Notes: a model not told the origin generated them from the letters alone. Numbered from the stretch's first letter, positions 27,704 to 38,836 are shown. The stretch: DNA of 64,000 nucleotides from Neptunomonas japonica JAMM 1380 (GCF_016592555.1 NZ_AP014546.1:2986501-3050500), one strand, 5' to 3'. A program made the numbers and translations.

Positions 27704-28716
27704 CGATTCTCTTCCACACCGTGACAAGCAACTTGAGTACCATCATCGAGAAGAGTTAACACAGGAATTTCTTGCTTACAGCGCTCGTTAGCATGAGGGC
27801 AACGGCCATGGAACACGCAACCAGAAGGCAAGTTAACGGGTGTGGGGACTTCACCACTAAGCTTAATATAATCAGGCCTGTCGTCTTCTAAACGAGGAAT
27901 TGCCGACATCAACGCTTGCGTATAAGGGTGGCGAGGGCTCGAAAACAGCTGCTTAGTTGGTGCCAATTCACACAAGGTGCCCAAATACATAACCGCTACA
28001 CGTGTACCAAAGTGTTCAACAACAGAAAGGTCATGTGTAATAAACAGATACGTTAAATTACGCTGCTCTTGTGCATCCATCATCAGATTCAAGACTTGCG
28101 CCTGAATTGACACATCCAACGCTGAAATAGGCTCATCTGCCACGATGAACTCAGGATCAACCGCGAGTGCACGCGCAATACTAATACGCTGCCTCTGCCC
28201 ACCAGAAAACTCATGTGAATAGCGCTCTCCCCAACTGGGATCAACACCTACCGACAACATAACTTCTGCTATTATGTCGTTAATTTCCGCCGATGCCATC
28301 GACGGATTATGAAAACGAATGGGTTCTTTCAACGTTTCCATAATGGTCATACGTGGGTTTAAAGATGCATAGGGATTCTGGAAGATCATCTGCATTTTTT
28401 TACGATAAGGCAGCATCTGCTTATCGCTCAAATTATCAATACGTTCGCCACGATAAGAGACTTGCCCCGCCGTTGGGGTTAGCAACCCCATCACCGTTCT
28501 AGCCACAGTTGATTTACCACAACCCGACTCACCTACCACGCACAGCGCTTCCCCTTTCATTACATCTAGAGAGACACCATTAATGGCGTGCACATACTCT
28601 TGATGACGCGTTAGCTTGCCACCTTTAAACTGCAGCTGATCTAGCAAATCGCCGGAGATAGAAAAACGTTTATACAAGTCTCTGACTTGTACCAATGAAT
28701 TATTTTGTTCTGCCAT
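27697..28716 (-). CDS. Dipeptide/oligopeptide ABC transporter ATPase (DppF-like)
   Basis: A 339-residue ATPase: Walker A GESGCGKST, signature SGGQRQRISIARAL, Walker B EFIVADEPISALDVSIQAQ. The C-terminal oligopeptide-transporter extension has the conserved Cys pattern CVFHGRCPHANERC. It pairs with the DppD-like ATPase encoded 1 bp upstream to power a peptide importer in the inner membrane. It is the last transporter gene of the operon. The stop codon lies within a 13-bp tandem repeat array. Confidence 0.93.
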   Translation of the reverse strand: MAEQNNSLVQVRDLYKRFSISGDLLDQLQFKGGKLTRHQEYVHAINGVSLDVMKGEALCVVGESGCGKSTVARTVMGLLTPTAGQVSYRGERIDNLSDKQMLPYRKKMQMIFQNPYASLNPRMTIMETLKEPIRFHNPSMASAEINDIIAEVMLSVGVDPSWGERYSHEFSGGQRQRISIARALAVDPEFIVADEPISALDVSIQAQVLNLMMDAQEQRNLTYLFITHDLSVVEHFGTRVAVMYLGTLCELAPTKQLFSSPRHPYTQALMSAIPRLEDDRPDYIKLSGEVPTPVNLPSGCVFHGRCPHANERCKQEIPVLTLLDDGTQVACHGVEENRL

Positions 28717-28717
28717 C

Positions 28718-29710
28718 TTACACCTCTTTGATCAGCAATTTATCTTGCTTTGATTCAGCCACCATATGACAAGCAACCTGACAGTTACCCGACTCAGTGA
28801 AAGACGGCAGTTTCTGTTTACATACATCCATGACATATTCACAACGCGGGTTAAACGAACACCCCTTAGGAATACGCTGCAAAGGTGGCATAGTGCCTTT
28901 AATTTGATTCAGTTTCTGACCTGGAATTGCCATCTGAGGCAAGGCATTCATTAACCCTTGTGTATATGGGTGCTGGGCATCGTTAATGACTTCTTTAGTC
29001 GGGCCTTGCTCAATAATGCGCCCGGCATACATCACCAACATGCGCTGCGTCACCTGCGAGACAACGCCTAGGTCGTGGGTAATCAGAATCAATGCCACAT
29101 TATTTTGCTCACAAAGATTGAGCATCAAATCCATGATCTCAGCTTGGATGGTTACATCCAGTGCCGTTGTTGGCTCATCAGCAATTATGATGTCGGGATC
29201 AAGTAACAGACCAATAGCAATAACAATACGCTGGCGCATACCGCCAGAGAGTTCATGCGGATATTGATCCAAACGTTTTTCGGGCGACGGAATCTGTACT
29301 TGCTGTAATTTTTTCAAGGAAATACGCTTGGCATCCGCCTTAGAAATCTTGCGATGCGCTAATAGACACTCCACCATCTGCACACCAATGGTCAGTACAG
29401 GGTTCAAGGTCATCATCGGATCTTGGAAAATCATCGATATACGATTACCGCGAATCGAGCGCAACTCGCCAGGCGCTAAGCTTGCCAGGTCATTCCCTTC
29501 AAAATGAACACTTCCTGATGAAATCTGGCCGGGGCGTGATAAGAGATTAATAATCGAGAAACCTAATACTGATTTACCCGCACCCGATTCGCCAACTACA
29601 CCAAGGCGCTCACCGCGCTCCAGTGTAAAGCTGACATCACGCAATGCTTTAACCGCGCCACTGCGAAGGCCAAAGCACACTTCTAAGTTGTTAACTTCTA
29701 ACAAAGGCAT
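28718..29710 (-). CDS. Dipeptide/oligopeptide ABC transporter ATPase (DppD-like)
   Basis: A 330-residue ATPase: Walker A GESGAGKSV (Val in place of the final Ser/Thr, common in DppD), signature LSGGMRQRIVIA, Walker B DIIIADEPTTALDVTIQAE. The C-terminal Cys-containing extension CSFNPRCEYVMDVC is present, as in transporters of this class. It lies 1 bp from the DppF-like gene and 3 bp from the DppC-like gene, so translation is probably coupled. Confidence 0.93.
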   Translation of the reverse strand: MPLLEVNNLEVCFGLRSGAVKALRDVSFTLERGERLGVVGESGAGKSVLGFSIINLLSRPGQISSGSVHFEGNDLASLAPGELRSIRGNRISMIFQDPMMTLNPVLTIGVQMVECLLAHRKISKADAKRISLKKLQQVQIPSPEKRLDQYPHELSGGMRQRIVIAIGLLLDPDIIIADEPTTALDVTIQAEIMDLMLNLCEQNNVALILITHDLGVVSQVTQRMLVMYAGRIIEQGPTKEVINDAQHPYTQGLMNALPQMAIPGQKLNQIKGTMPPLQRIPKGCSFNPRCEYVMDVCKQKLPSFTESGNCQVACHMVAESKQDKLLIKEV

Positions 29711-29713
29711 GCG

Positions 29714-30664
29714 TTACCCCTTATACAGTTTTGGGTTAAGAACATCGCGCATCCAGTCACCGAGCAAGTTCATCACCAGGACTAGCACAACAAGAACAAC
29801 GCCAGGTATAACCGTTATCCACCATGCGCCAGAAAAAATATACTCAAAACCACTAGAAATTAGCGACCCAAGCGATGGTTGTGAAACCGGCATACCTAGC
29901 CCCAAAAAGGACAATGAGGCTTCAGATATAATGGCATTCGCGATCTGTACTGTAGAGATAACAAGAATGGGTGATAGCGTATTAGGTAAGATGTGACGGA
30001 ACATGATTCTTAACCGCCCAAACCCCATCACTCTGGCTGCATCAACATACTCTTTCTTTTTTTCAGCCAACACTGAGGCACGAATAGTACGTGCATATTG
30101 TGGCCATTCAGCAATACCTATCACCAAAATCAACATAATCATGGCCAGCTGTTGATACAGCTCGGTACCAAAGGTTGCTTGAAATACAGCCAAGACAATA
30201 ATAGCAACCATTAGCGTCGAGAAAGACAGCTGAATATCTGCTATACGCATCAAAAAACTATCTACTCGTCCACCGATATAACCCGCCGTTAAGCCAATGA
30301 CGATACCTAATAGCGCCTGCAAAGCCACTGCACACAGCCCGATCACCAGAGACACGCGTGTACCATAGAGGATCGTCGACAGCATATCGCGTCCTTGTGC
30401 ATCCGTGCCCAGTAGAAACCCTTCTTCACCCTCTTCCTGCCAGCTAGGTGGGATCTCAGAGTTCATAATATCAATTTGGGATGCATCGTAAGGATCAAAC
30501 GGTGCGATAAACGAAGCTGATATAGCCAGCACTGCATATGTCAAAAAAATCAAAAAACTAAGTTGTGCGACACGATCAATTTTAAAGCTATGCCAAAAGT
30601 GCGATGCTTTAAAACGTTGTAAAGCCGTAGGGGGCTGTTCCATTTTTAGCGTAGGTTCAGACAT
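29714..30664 (-). CDS. Peptide ABC transporter permease (DppC-like)
   Basis: A 316-residue membrane permease of the DppC/OppC type: an N-terminal cytoplasmic stretch, a first helix (about 33-55), and a five-helix core carrying the ATPase-contact loop around YVDAARVMGFGRLRIMFRHI. The start ATG overlaps the DppB-like stop by one base. It forms the inner-membrane channel with the DppB-like protein. Confidence 0.92.
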   Translation of the reverse strand: MSEPTLKMEQPPTALQRFKASHFWHSFKIDRVAQLSFLIFLTYAVLAISASFIAPFDPYDASQIDIMNSEIPPSWQEEGEEGFLLGTDAQGRDMLSTILYGTRVSLVIGLCAVALQALLGIVIGLTAGYIGGRVDSFLMRIADIQLSFSTLMVAIIVLAVFQATFGTELYQQLAMIMLILVIGIAEWPQYARTIRASVLAEKKKEYVDAARVMGFGRLRIMFRHILPNTLSPILVISTVQIANAIISEASLSFLGLGMPVSQPSLGSLISSGFEYIFSGAWWITVIPGVVLVVLVLVMNLLGDWMRDVLNPKLYKG

Positions 30665-31641
30665 TATTTTTTACCTGCCAGATTTACTGTCGGATTAACC
30701 AAACCATAGATCAAATCAACTAAGGTATTGGTAACAACAAAGATTGCACCCACCACAATCAGATAAGCCACAATCAACGGCGTATCGACGCGGTTAACCG
30801 CTTCAAGAAACAGAAAACCCATACCAGGCCATTGGAAAACGGTTTCCGTCAAAATGGTATAAGCCACCATGGTGCCTATCTGCACGCCGCCTACGGTAAT
30901 CACGGGCAACATAGTATTTTTGAGTGCGTGTACAAAGTAGATGCGTCGAGGGGAAATACCCTTTGCCCAAGCAAACTTCACATACTCAGACTGCAGTACC
31001 TCCATCATTTCAGCTCGAATCAGTCGAATAAACAGCGGCAACATAATGGATGCTAATGTAAAGCTAGGTAATATCAGGTGCTTTAAACCATCTGCCGATA
31101 GCAAACCAGTCTCCCAGAAACCCATAACATTAGAGGTTTCTCCACGTCCGTAGGAAGGCAGCCAGTTCAACTCAATTGCAAACAGATAAATAAGCCCTAT
31201 CGCCGTCAAAAACACGGGGATGGATATTCCGACGATACTTAACCCCATCACGGTTTTTGAAAACCAACTCTGAGGATTAATCGCGGAGTACACACCTATA
31301 GGCACTGAAAAAAGAATGATAATAATAGTAGCGCCAAACACCAGTTCCAAGGTTGCTGGCAATTTTTTCATGATAACTTCAAAAGCAGGTTTCTTGAAAA
31401 AGTAGGAGTTACCAAGATCACCGTGCACTGCTTTTTTGGCAAAGCGCACATATTGCACAAGAAACGGATCATTTAACCCCATCTCTTCACGTAATGCCTG
31501 ACGCTCCTCTTCTGACACTGCTTGCCCTACTAGCTCCCTTAGAGGATCACCTAAGTTATCCTGAATAGAGAAACTAATAAGGCTAATGACAAACATCACT
31601 ACAACCGCTTGAAAAAATCGTTTTACAAAAAACGCAATCAT
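30664..31641 (-). CDS. Peptide ABC transporter permease (DppB-like)
   Basis: A 325-residue permease with six helices. The extracytoplasmic loop after helix 1 has DNLGDPLRELVGQAVSEEE; the ATPase-contact loop is EYVKFAWAKGISPRRIYFVHAL. Family: DppB/OppB. It is preceded by a 161-bp gap holding two stem-loops between it and the binding-protein gene, and overlaps the next permease gene. Confidence 0.92.
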   Translation of the reverse strand: MIAFFVKRFFQAVVVMFVISLISFSIQDNLGDPLRELVGQAVSEEERQALREEMGLNDPFLVQYVRFAKKAVHGDLGNSYFFKKPAFEVIMKKLPATLELVFGATIIIILFSVPIGVYSAINPQSWFSKTVMGLSIVGISIPVFLTAIGLIYLFAIELNWLPSYGRGETSNVMGFWETGLLSADGLKHLILPSFTLASIMLPLFIRLIRAEMMEVLQSEYVKFAWAKGISPRRIYFVHALKNTMLPVITVGGVQIGTMVAYTILTETVFQWPGMGFLFLEAVNRVDTPLIVAYLIVVGAIFVVTNTLVDLIYGLVNPTVNLAGKK

Positions 31642-31708
31642 GATTATCAGCCTTAGGGTTTGGCGATGTAATTCACAAAGCCAGGGGTTATCTGCTTTTT
31701 ATTCTAGG

Positions 31709-31775
31709 TGGGGAGCAATACTCCCCAAAGGCTATGTGTAATACCTGAATACATAATGACGTACTCAGGTATTAC
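31709..31775 (-). other. Two stem-loops between the binding-protein and permease genes
   Basis: Stem 1: TGGGGAG / CTCCCCA with loop CAATA (31709-31727). Stem 2: a perfect 11-bp inverted repeat GTAATACCTGA / TCAGGTATTAC (31738-31748 with 31765-31775). Neither is followed by a strong T-tract on the minus strand. Such structures can stabilise upstream mRNA and give more binding protein than permease (known in other ABC operons; inferred here). Confidence 0.7.
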
Positions 31776-31802
31776 AAAACGCGGGGCTTAACTCAAAGAG
31801 GA

Positions 31803-33356
31803 CTACTCCTTGATAATAAGGTCGCCGATATACGGGAAGTTCATACCGTTAACAATCGGTGAAATTTCAACACCTTTGCGTGCTCCCCAGCTTAGGTTCT
31901 GCCAATGAAGTGGAACAAACCCAGCATCGTCATACACAGCTTTTTCCATCGCTTGCATAATGCTGGCACGCTTTTCAGGATCAGTCGTGGCATTTGCTTC
32001 GATCATCATGGCATCAACCGTAGGATTACAGTAGTTACCACTGTTGTATTGCCCTGCACCAGTATCTTTATTGGCGCATGCTGACAAAAATTCAAAGAAG
32101 TTGTTGGTATCTTCAGTATCTGAATGCCAACCAATCATCATCATATCAGCTGCACGTTCATCAAATGCAGGCCAGTACTGCGCTTTTGGCATGGTTTTCA
32201 AATCAACTTTGATGTTGATTTTTGCTAACATAGACACAACGGCTTGAGCAATTTTTTCATCATTCACATAACGGTTATTAGGCGCCATCATTGTGACGGT
32301 GAAACCTTCGCTGTATCCAGCTTCTTTCATTAACTCTTTCGCTTTTTTCAGATCATAACGTGGCGTTAATGCTGGGTTATGGCCTAAATAGCCTTTTGGC
32401 GAGAACTGAGCACCAGGCGTCGCAAAGCCTTTCATGATTTTCTTAACGATACCTTCTTGGTTTATCGCATAGTTAATCGCTGTACGTACGCGCGCATCTT
32501 TAAAGGCTTCATTACGTTCCTGGTTCATCTGGAATGTAATAATGCGAGTACCACTCATCGTTACCAATTCAACATTATCACTGCTTTTAATACGCTTATG
32601 ATCTGTTGGTGGAACCGGAGCAATAAAGTCCACATCACCGGCCAACAACGCCGCTACACGAGTCGGTGCTTCTTTGATCGGTGTGAATACGATTTTATCA
32701 ACGTTACCAGGAGAATTTTTATCCCAATAGTCAGCGTTACGAGCAAATTCAACTTTAACGCCCTGTTCACGATAAGAAACAGTGTAAGGTCCCGTGCCAG
32801 AAATGGTACGTGATGCAAAAGAGTCACCATGCTTTACGAGCATGTCTTTTGGCTTACCGTTAGCGTCATCCCCTGAAAAGAAAGCACTATCCATCGGAAA
32901 AAGGTAAGTCATGTTATTAAGGATCAGAGGAAACGGCTCAGCCGTGACTAAATCAAACGTGTGATCATCGATAACATTTAATGCTTTGAACGGAGCAAAC
33001 ACACCTTTAAAGTCGGGCGAGTCCTGCAAGCGTTTAAAGGTAAAAGCGACATCTTTTGTAGAGAGCTCATTACCACTATGGAACTTTACGCCTTTACGTA
33101 AATGAAAACGCATAGTGTTATCGTCAATACGTTCCCACTTTTCAGCTAAACGGGGCTCAAAACCTAAATTCCTATCCCAACGTACTAGTGGGTCATAGGT
33201 CATATGAGATAACTGCAATGTACCGCCGGAAAGCTGCTCATATGGATCAAGAGAAACAGGGTCGGCATCATAAGCCATTCGTAAGGTAGCAGCTTGTGCA
33301 CTGGCTATATTTAACGCAAGTGCTGCACCTGCGAATAGCAAAGCGGTCTTTTTCAT
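31803..33356 (-). CDS. Periplasmic peptide-binding protein (SBP family 5, DppA-like)
   Basis: A 517-residue precursor with a clear signal peptide (residues 1-22, cut after AQA). The mature protein begins with TLRMAYDADPVSLDPYEQL and has the SBP_bac_5 marks LAEKWERIDDNTMRFHLRKGVKFH and YWD...NVDKIVF. It captures peptides and delivers them to the DppBC-like channel. It is the first gene of the operon; the two stem-loops at 31709-31775 separate it from the permeases. There is no lipobox, so the protein is soluble. No other binding-protein gene lies nearby. Confidence 0.93.
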   Translation of the reverse strand: MKKTALLFAGAALALNIASAQAATLRMAYDADPVSLDPYEQLSGGTLQLSHMTYDPLVRWDRNLGFEPRLAEKWERIDDNTMRFHLRKGVKFHSGNELSTKDVAFTFKRLQDSPDFKGVFAPFKALNVIDDHTFDLVTAEPFPLILNNMTYLFPMDSAFFSGDDANGKPKDMLVKHGDSFASRTISGTGPYTVSYREQGVKVEFARNADYWDKNSPGNVDKIVFTPIKEAPTRVAALLAGDVDFIAPVPPTDHKRIKSSDNVELVTMSGTRIITFQMNQERNEAFKDARVRTAINYAINQEGIVKKIMKGFATPGAQFSPKGYLGHNPALTPRYDLKKAKELMKEAGYSEGFTVTMMAPNNRYVNDEKIAQAVVSMLAKINIKVDLKTMPKAQYWPAFDERAADMMMIGWHSDTEDTNNFFEFLSACANKDTGAGQYNSGNYCNPTVDAMMIEANATTDPEKRASIMQAMEKAVYDDAGFVPLHWQNLSWGARKGVEISPIVNGMNFPYIGDLIIKE

Positions 33357-33510
33357 CTCGGTATCCCTTTTTAATTTTTTTGTTAGGGTATTTTGTAGTC
33401 ATGAGGACTAAAACCAGACTACCGGAACGCTGCCAACATACCAATCGAGATTACGAGTGAGCCTATACAGAAACTAAATAACAAAATAAGTGCTTATTTT
33501 ACAATGGGAT

Positions 33511-33541
33511 AAAAACAAAAAACCCGACCAAAGGTCGGGTT
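33511..33541 (-). terminator. Rho-independent terminator after groL
   Basis: Minus-strand stem AACCCGACC / GGTCGGGTT with loop TTT, followed by a T-rich tract. It begins about 27 bp after the groL stop. Confidence 0.9.
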
Positions 33542-33567
33542 CTTTTAAAAGCTATGAGCTAAATGAA

Positions 33568-35250
<1,683 letters not shown>

Positions 35251-35288
35251 TTAATAATAAAATGACGATAGCAGTAAAAGTGTTGGAA

Positions 35289-35582
35289 TTAGTTTTCCAA
35301 AACACCGTAAATTTCGCTTTCGTTCATAATCAACAATTCTTCACCGTCGATCTTAACCATGTTAGAGCCTGCATACTGTCCAAATAGGATCTTGTCACCT
35401 ACTTTGACTGACAATGGCTGTACTTCACCATTCTTAAGCACGCGACCCTCACCCACAGCAAGAACTTCACCTTCATTCGGCTTTTCTGCAGCCGAACCTG
35501 GTAGCAAGATACCGCCTGCTGTTGTTTTTTCTTCTTCACTGCGACGAACTACTACACGATCGTGAAGCGGACGAATTTTCAT
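35289..35582 (-). CDS. groS: Co-chaperonin GroES
   Basis: A 97-residue HSP10 subunit: start [14 protein letters not shown], the mobile loop [16 protein letters not shown] and the end of the roof hairpin, [12 protein letters not shown]. Seven copies cap GroEL. It is first in the groSL operon. A sigma32-like promoter lies about 90-115 bp upstream; a short inverted repeat (GTAACC-ATCT-GGTTAC, 35643-35658) is in the leader. Confidence 0.98.
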   Translation of the reverse strand: MKIRPLHDRVVVRRSEEEKTTAGGILLPGSAAEKPNEGEVLAVGEGRVLKNGEVQPLSVKVGDKILFGQYAGSNMVKIDGEELLIMNESEIYGVLEN

Positions 35583-35670
35583 CTAATTTCTCTCCTGATG
35601 GTTTAATCAAAACGCGATAAGGCTATTGATAAGTCAAAGACCGTAACCATCTGGTTACCGGTTGTTATCT

Positions 35671-35698
35671 TAAGTGGGGGCACACGGGTGCATTTCAA
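35671..35698 (-). promoter_or_regulatory. Candidate heat-shock (sigma32) promoter of groSL
   Basis: On the minus strand, GTTGAAA (-35 side, consensus CTTGAAA) is followed after 12 bases by CCCCCACTTA (-10 side, consensus CCCCATnT). The position, about 90 bp before the groS ATG, is normal. Matching is by eye. Confidence 0.6.
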
Positions 35699-35733
35699 CA
35701 CCCGCTAGGAATATTTTTAGATATATTTACAGA

Positions 35734-36228
35734 TTAATCATCACGACGAAACTCACCATCGATGATATCACCCTGGCGAGGCGGCTTTGAAGGATCTTTA
35801 AAGGAAGGTTTGTGATCAAACTTAGACTCATCAAATGTATCGTTTTGGCCAAACGGCTGTTGCTTTGACATAGACACAACCTTAAAGCGTTTCATCAAAC
35901 CTTTAACAAATGCTTGTCGTGTAAAAGGTATTAAACAGCAAAAGCCTATAAAATCAGTCACAAAGCCTGGTGTTATCAATAATGCTCCACCGACAGCAAG
36001 CACTAACCCTTCAACCATTTCCTGTGCTGGCATTTCACCAGAGCTAATCCGTTGCTGTGCGCGGGCCAAGGTAGATATGCCTTGATATCTCAGCATATTT
36101 ACACCGATAAAAGCCGATAATAAAACTAAACCTACTGTGTACCAGGTACCAATAGTTTGCCCGACATTAATGAGAACTGTGATTTCAACAATGGGTATCA
36201 AAATAAAAAGCAAAAACAGAACTGGCAT
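35734..36228 (-). CDS. fxsA: FxsA family membrane protein
   Basis: A 164-residue inner-membrane protein with helices at about 2-22, 27-46 and 73-103. The conserved patterns LLFILIPIVEI, GEMPAQEMVEGLVLAVGGALLITPGF (36010-36085) and TDFIGFCCLIP fit FxsA, known from E. coli for a role in phage-T7 exclusion by F plasmid. The C-terminal tail is hydrophilic. FxsA often sits next to groESL, as here. It is on the same strand as groS but has a separate promoter region between. Confidence 0.9.
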   Translation of the reverse strand: MPVLFLLFILIPIVEITVLINVGQTIGTWYTVGLVLLSAFIGVNMLRYQGISTLARAQQRISSGEMPAQEMVEGLVLAVGGALLITPGFVTDFIGFCCLIPFTRQAFVKGLMKRFKVVSMSKQQPFGQNDTFDESKFDHKPSFKDPSKPPRQGDIIDGEFRRDD

Positions 36229-36542
36229 AGTAAGAACCTATATAATTTCGTTTATCAGACCAGATGATAGAAAAATTTTCAATAATTAGACCATAGTCTA
36301 AGAATATTGTTTTTCGTAGAAAAGGACTTATTAAATATTTTTTTTAAAAACTTAATAATCAAACACTTATAGAGTATCAGCTGTCTTAAAAATGTCACAC
36401 TAAATACATACATTCCCGTATCAAAGACAAATTGCTGATAGACTTTTTAGAAACCACCCTCTATGTTTGTTGCACTGCAATATTTTGCGGTGCACAATAA
36501 CAAATTAAGATAAGTAGCAATCATAGAACAGGGCACCCTACG
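36229..36542. promoter_or_regulatory. AT-rich intergenic region with a TGCA-type double palindrome
   Basis: This 314-bp gap separates fxsA (-) from the SDR gene (+); I see no gene. At 36471-36494, TGCACTGCAA-TATT-TTGCGGTGCA forms a 10-bp stem with one wobble. Each arm holds a TGC/GCA half-site arrangement, so it could be an operator or a transcribed hairpin. TGC-GCA motifs are known for PhaR in polyhydroxyalkanoate genes, but the link here is speculative. Confidence 0.4.
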
Positions 36543-37304
36543 ATGGAATTGAAAGATAAAGTTATCGTTATTACTGGTGGCGGCCGCGGACTAGGTCGTT
36601 CAATGGCTTTAGAACTAGCAGGACACGGTGCTAAATTAGCACTGGCTGACCTGAACGCAGAAGACTTGGATGTTACTGTTGGTCTTTGCATGGAAAAAGG
36701 CGTTGAAGCTCGCGGATACATCGCTAACGTTGCTGACGAAGCAAGCGTTGAAAAGCTTTTCGATGACGTCGTAGCTGACTTCGGTACACTGCACGGGTTA
36801 GTAAATAATGCAGGTATCACACGTGATGGTCTGTTCATTAAAGTAAAAGATGGCAAAGTCGTTAAGAAAATGTCTATGGACCAATGGAACTTGGTTATGG
36901 ATGTAAACCTAACAGGTACTTTCCTTTGTGGTCGTGAAGCGGCTATTAAAATGATCGAAACAGGCTCACAAGGATGTATCGTTAACATCTCTTCTGTTTC
37001 ACGTTCAGGCAACATGGGCCAGACTAACTACACTGCTACAAAAGCAGGCGTTCAGGCTATGGCAGTAACATGGGCTAAAGAGCTAGCGCGTTACGGTGTA
37101 CGTGCAGCATCTATTGCTCCAGGTTACATCGGTACTGAGATGGTACTTAGCATGAAGCCAGAAGCGCTAGAAAAAATTGCTGCAGGTATCCCTGCAAAAC
37201 GTCTGGGAACACCAGAAGAAATTGCAAAAACAGTGACATTCATTCTTGAGAATGACTATGTTAACGGTCGTTGCATTGAAGTAGATGGTGCACTGCGCAT
37301 CTAA
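36543..37304 (+). CDS. Short-chain dehydrogenase/reductase (FabG-like)
   Basis: A 253-residue classical SDR: nucleotide motif TGGGRGLG (11-18), NNAG (88-91), active-site N122, Ser at 150/151, Y163 and K167 (YTATK). An Asp at the end of strand 2 (ADLN, D37) suggests NAD rather than NADP. The sequence is close to FabG-type 3-oxoacyl reductases, but an insert (IKVKDGKVVKKMS) and the lack of fab neighbours mean the substrate is open. Codon choice looks that of a well-expressed gene. It is monocistronic, with a strong terminator after it. Confidence 0.88.
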   Translation: MELKDKVIVITGGGRGLGRSMALELAGHGAKLALADLNAEDLDVTVGLCMEKGVEARGYIANVADEASVEKLFDDVVADFGTLHGLVNNAGITRDGLFIKVKDGKVVKKMSMDQWNLVMDVNLTGTFLCGREAAIKMIETGSQGCIVNISSVSRSGNMGQTNYTATKAGVQAMAVTWAKELARYGVRAASIAPGYIGTEMVLSMKPEALEKIAAGIPAKRLGTPEEIAKTVTFILENDYVNGRCIEVDGALRI

Positions 37305-37320
37305 TGCCAGCCACTGTTTA

Positions 37321-37348
37321 AAAAAGCCGACTTCATGTCGGCTTTTTT
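37321..37348 (+). terminator. Rho-independent terminator after the SDR gene
   Basis: Stem AAAAAGCCGAC / GTCGGCTTTTT with loop TTCAT and a final T run. It begins 16 bp after the stop. Confidence 0.93.
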
Positions 37349-37413
37349 GATGGCGTTTACATATTCCCCCAAGCCGGACACAATAGCGCGCATCGATTAC
37401 CAAGGTTTTATCC

Positions 37414-38802
37414 ATGTCATCAGTAGATTCGCTATCCAATAGCTGGCTAGACTCACTAAAAATTTATCTTCACCCGCGTGCTATTGCGTTATTGTTTCTT
37501 GGTTTTTCTTCAGGGCTACCAATATTACTGGTTTTTGGAACACTATCTTTCTGGTTACGAGAAGCAGGGGTCGAGCGCAGTGTTATAACTTACTTCTCTT
37601 GGGTTGGGCTTGCTTATGGATTTAAATGGCTCTGGGCTCCCCTTATTGACCGACTATCCCTACCCTTTCTTTCTCGCTGGTTAGGCAGACGTAGAAGCTG
37701 GCTATTGCTTTCACAATGCTTATTAATTGCTAGCTTGTCAGGGTTGGCATTCTCTGACCCATTACTGCACTTGGAATACATGGCATTACTGGCTGTTGCG
37801 GTCGCCTTTAGTTCAGCTACTCAGGATATCGTCATTGATGCATACCGCATTGAATCAGCCGGTGAGCGTTTGCAAGCAGCAATGGCAGCGACCTATATGG
37901 CAGGTTACCGGTTAGCGATGATCGTTGCTGGTGCCGGTGTCTTAGCACTAGCAGCATGGATTGAGATAGATCCTATGGTCTACTCTCAACATTCTTGGCA
38001 AGTAGCCTACCTTTGCATGGCAGCACTCATGGGAACAGGGCTAATAACCACTCTAGTGATTGCTGAGCCTCCTGCGGTTGAAATGGACCAAGAAACACTA
38101 CAACAGCAACGAGATATCACGGAGAAAGCGGAGCAAATGGCACATTTACCTGTGTGGTTATCACGCTTTTTAGGGTGGAGTTATATTGCCATACTTTGCC
38201 CATTTTCAGACTTTATTAAACGCTACGGAAAACAAGCCATTATCATTTTAGCCCTCATCGGAACTTACCGTATTTCAGACGTCATTCTTGGAATTATTGC
38301 CAATGTATTCTATGTAGACATGGGATTCAGCAAGCAAGAAGTCGCTAAGATCATTAAGATTTATGGCGTTATTATGACCATTATTGGGGCTGGCTTAGGC
38401 GGGATTTTAGTCAGCCGCTTTGGCGTAATGAAGATTCTTTTCACTGGGGCTTTACTGGCAGCTGGCACTAACCTTCTGTTTGCTTGGTTAGCCACGTTAG
38501 GCCACGACACTGCCATGCTTACCGTCGTCATCTCCTTAGATAATCTCAGCGGAGGCATTGCAACAGCCGCCTTTGTTGCTTACCTATCAAGCCTTACTAA
38601 TATTCAATACTCTGCTACTCAATATGCACTCTTTAGTTCTGTCATGCTGCTTTTCCCTAAATTTTTAGGTGGTTTTTCAGGTGGTATTGTCGATAGTTTT
38701 AATTACACGTGGTTTTTCACAGGAACGGCCATACTTGGGCTTCCTGTATTAATCTTGGTATGGATGGCTGCACGTATTACCCCTATTCAAACCAAACTGT
38801 GA
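37414..38802 (+). CDS. AmpG-like MFS permease
   Basis: A 462-residue major facilitator protein with about 12 to 14 membrane helices. The N-terminal region (LFLGFSSGLPILLVFGTLSFWLREAGV, 37492-37572) and KWLWAPLIDR are typical of AmpG muropeptide permeases. LGRRRSWLLLSQ forms the conserved loop between helices 2 and 3. Later, ATQDIVIDAYRIE is also an AmpG signature. It would bring anhydromuropeptides into the cytosol for cell-wall recycling; several AmpG paralogues can exist in one genome, so I give no symbol. No recycling genes adjoin it. Confidence 0.88.
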   Translation: MSSVDSLSNSWLDSLKIYLHPRAIALLFLGFSSGLPILLVFGTLSFWLREAGVERSVITYFSWVGLAYGFKWLWAPLIDRLSLPFLSRWLGRRRSWLLLSQCLLIASLSGLAFSDPLLHLEYMALLAVAVAFSSATQDIVIDAYRIESAGERLQAAMAATYMAGYRLAMIVAGAGVLALAAWIEIDPMVYSQHSWQVAYLCMAALMGTGLITTLVIAEPPAVEMDQETLQQQRDITEKAEQMAHLPVWLSRFLGWSYIAILCPFSDFIKRYGKQAIIILALIGTYRISDVILGIIANVFYVDMGFSKQEVAKIIKIYGVIMTIIGAGLGGILVSRFGVMKILFTGALLAAGTNLLFAWLATLGHDTAMLTVVISLDNLSGGIATAAFVAYLSSLTNIQYSATQYALFSSVMLLFPKFLGGFSGGIVDSFNYTWFFTGTAILGLPVLILVWMAARITPIQTKL

Positions 38803-38836
38803 TGAGCCAAGCACTTCAATCACAATAAACACGAAT

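Noticed and set aside
24117..33356. Possible genomic island for the peptide-use block
   Set aside because: No flanking repeats, tRNA, integrase or change of codon use was seen; gene types are ordinary for the group.
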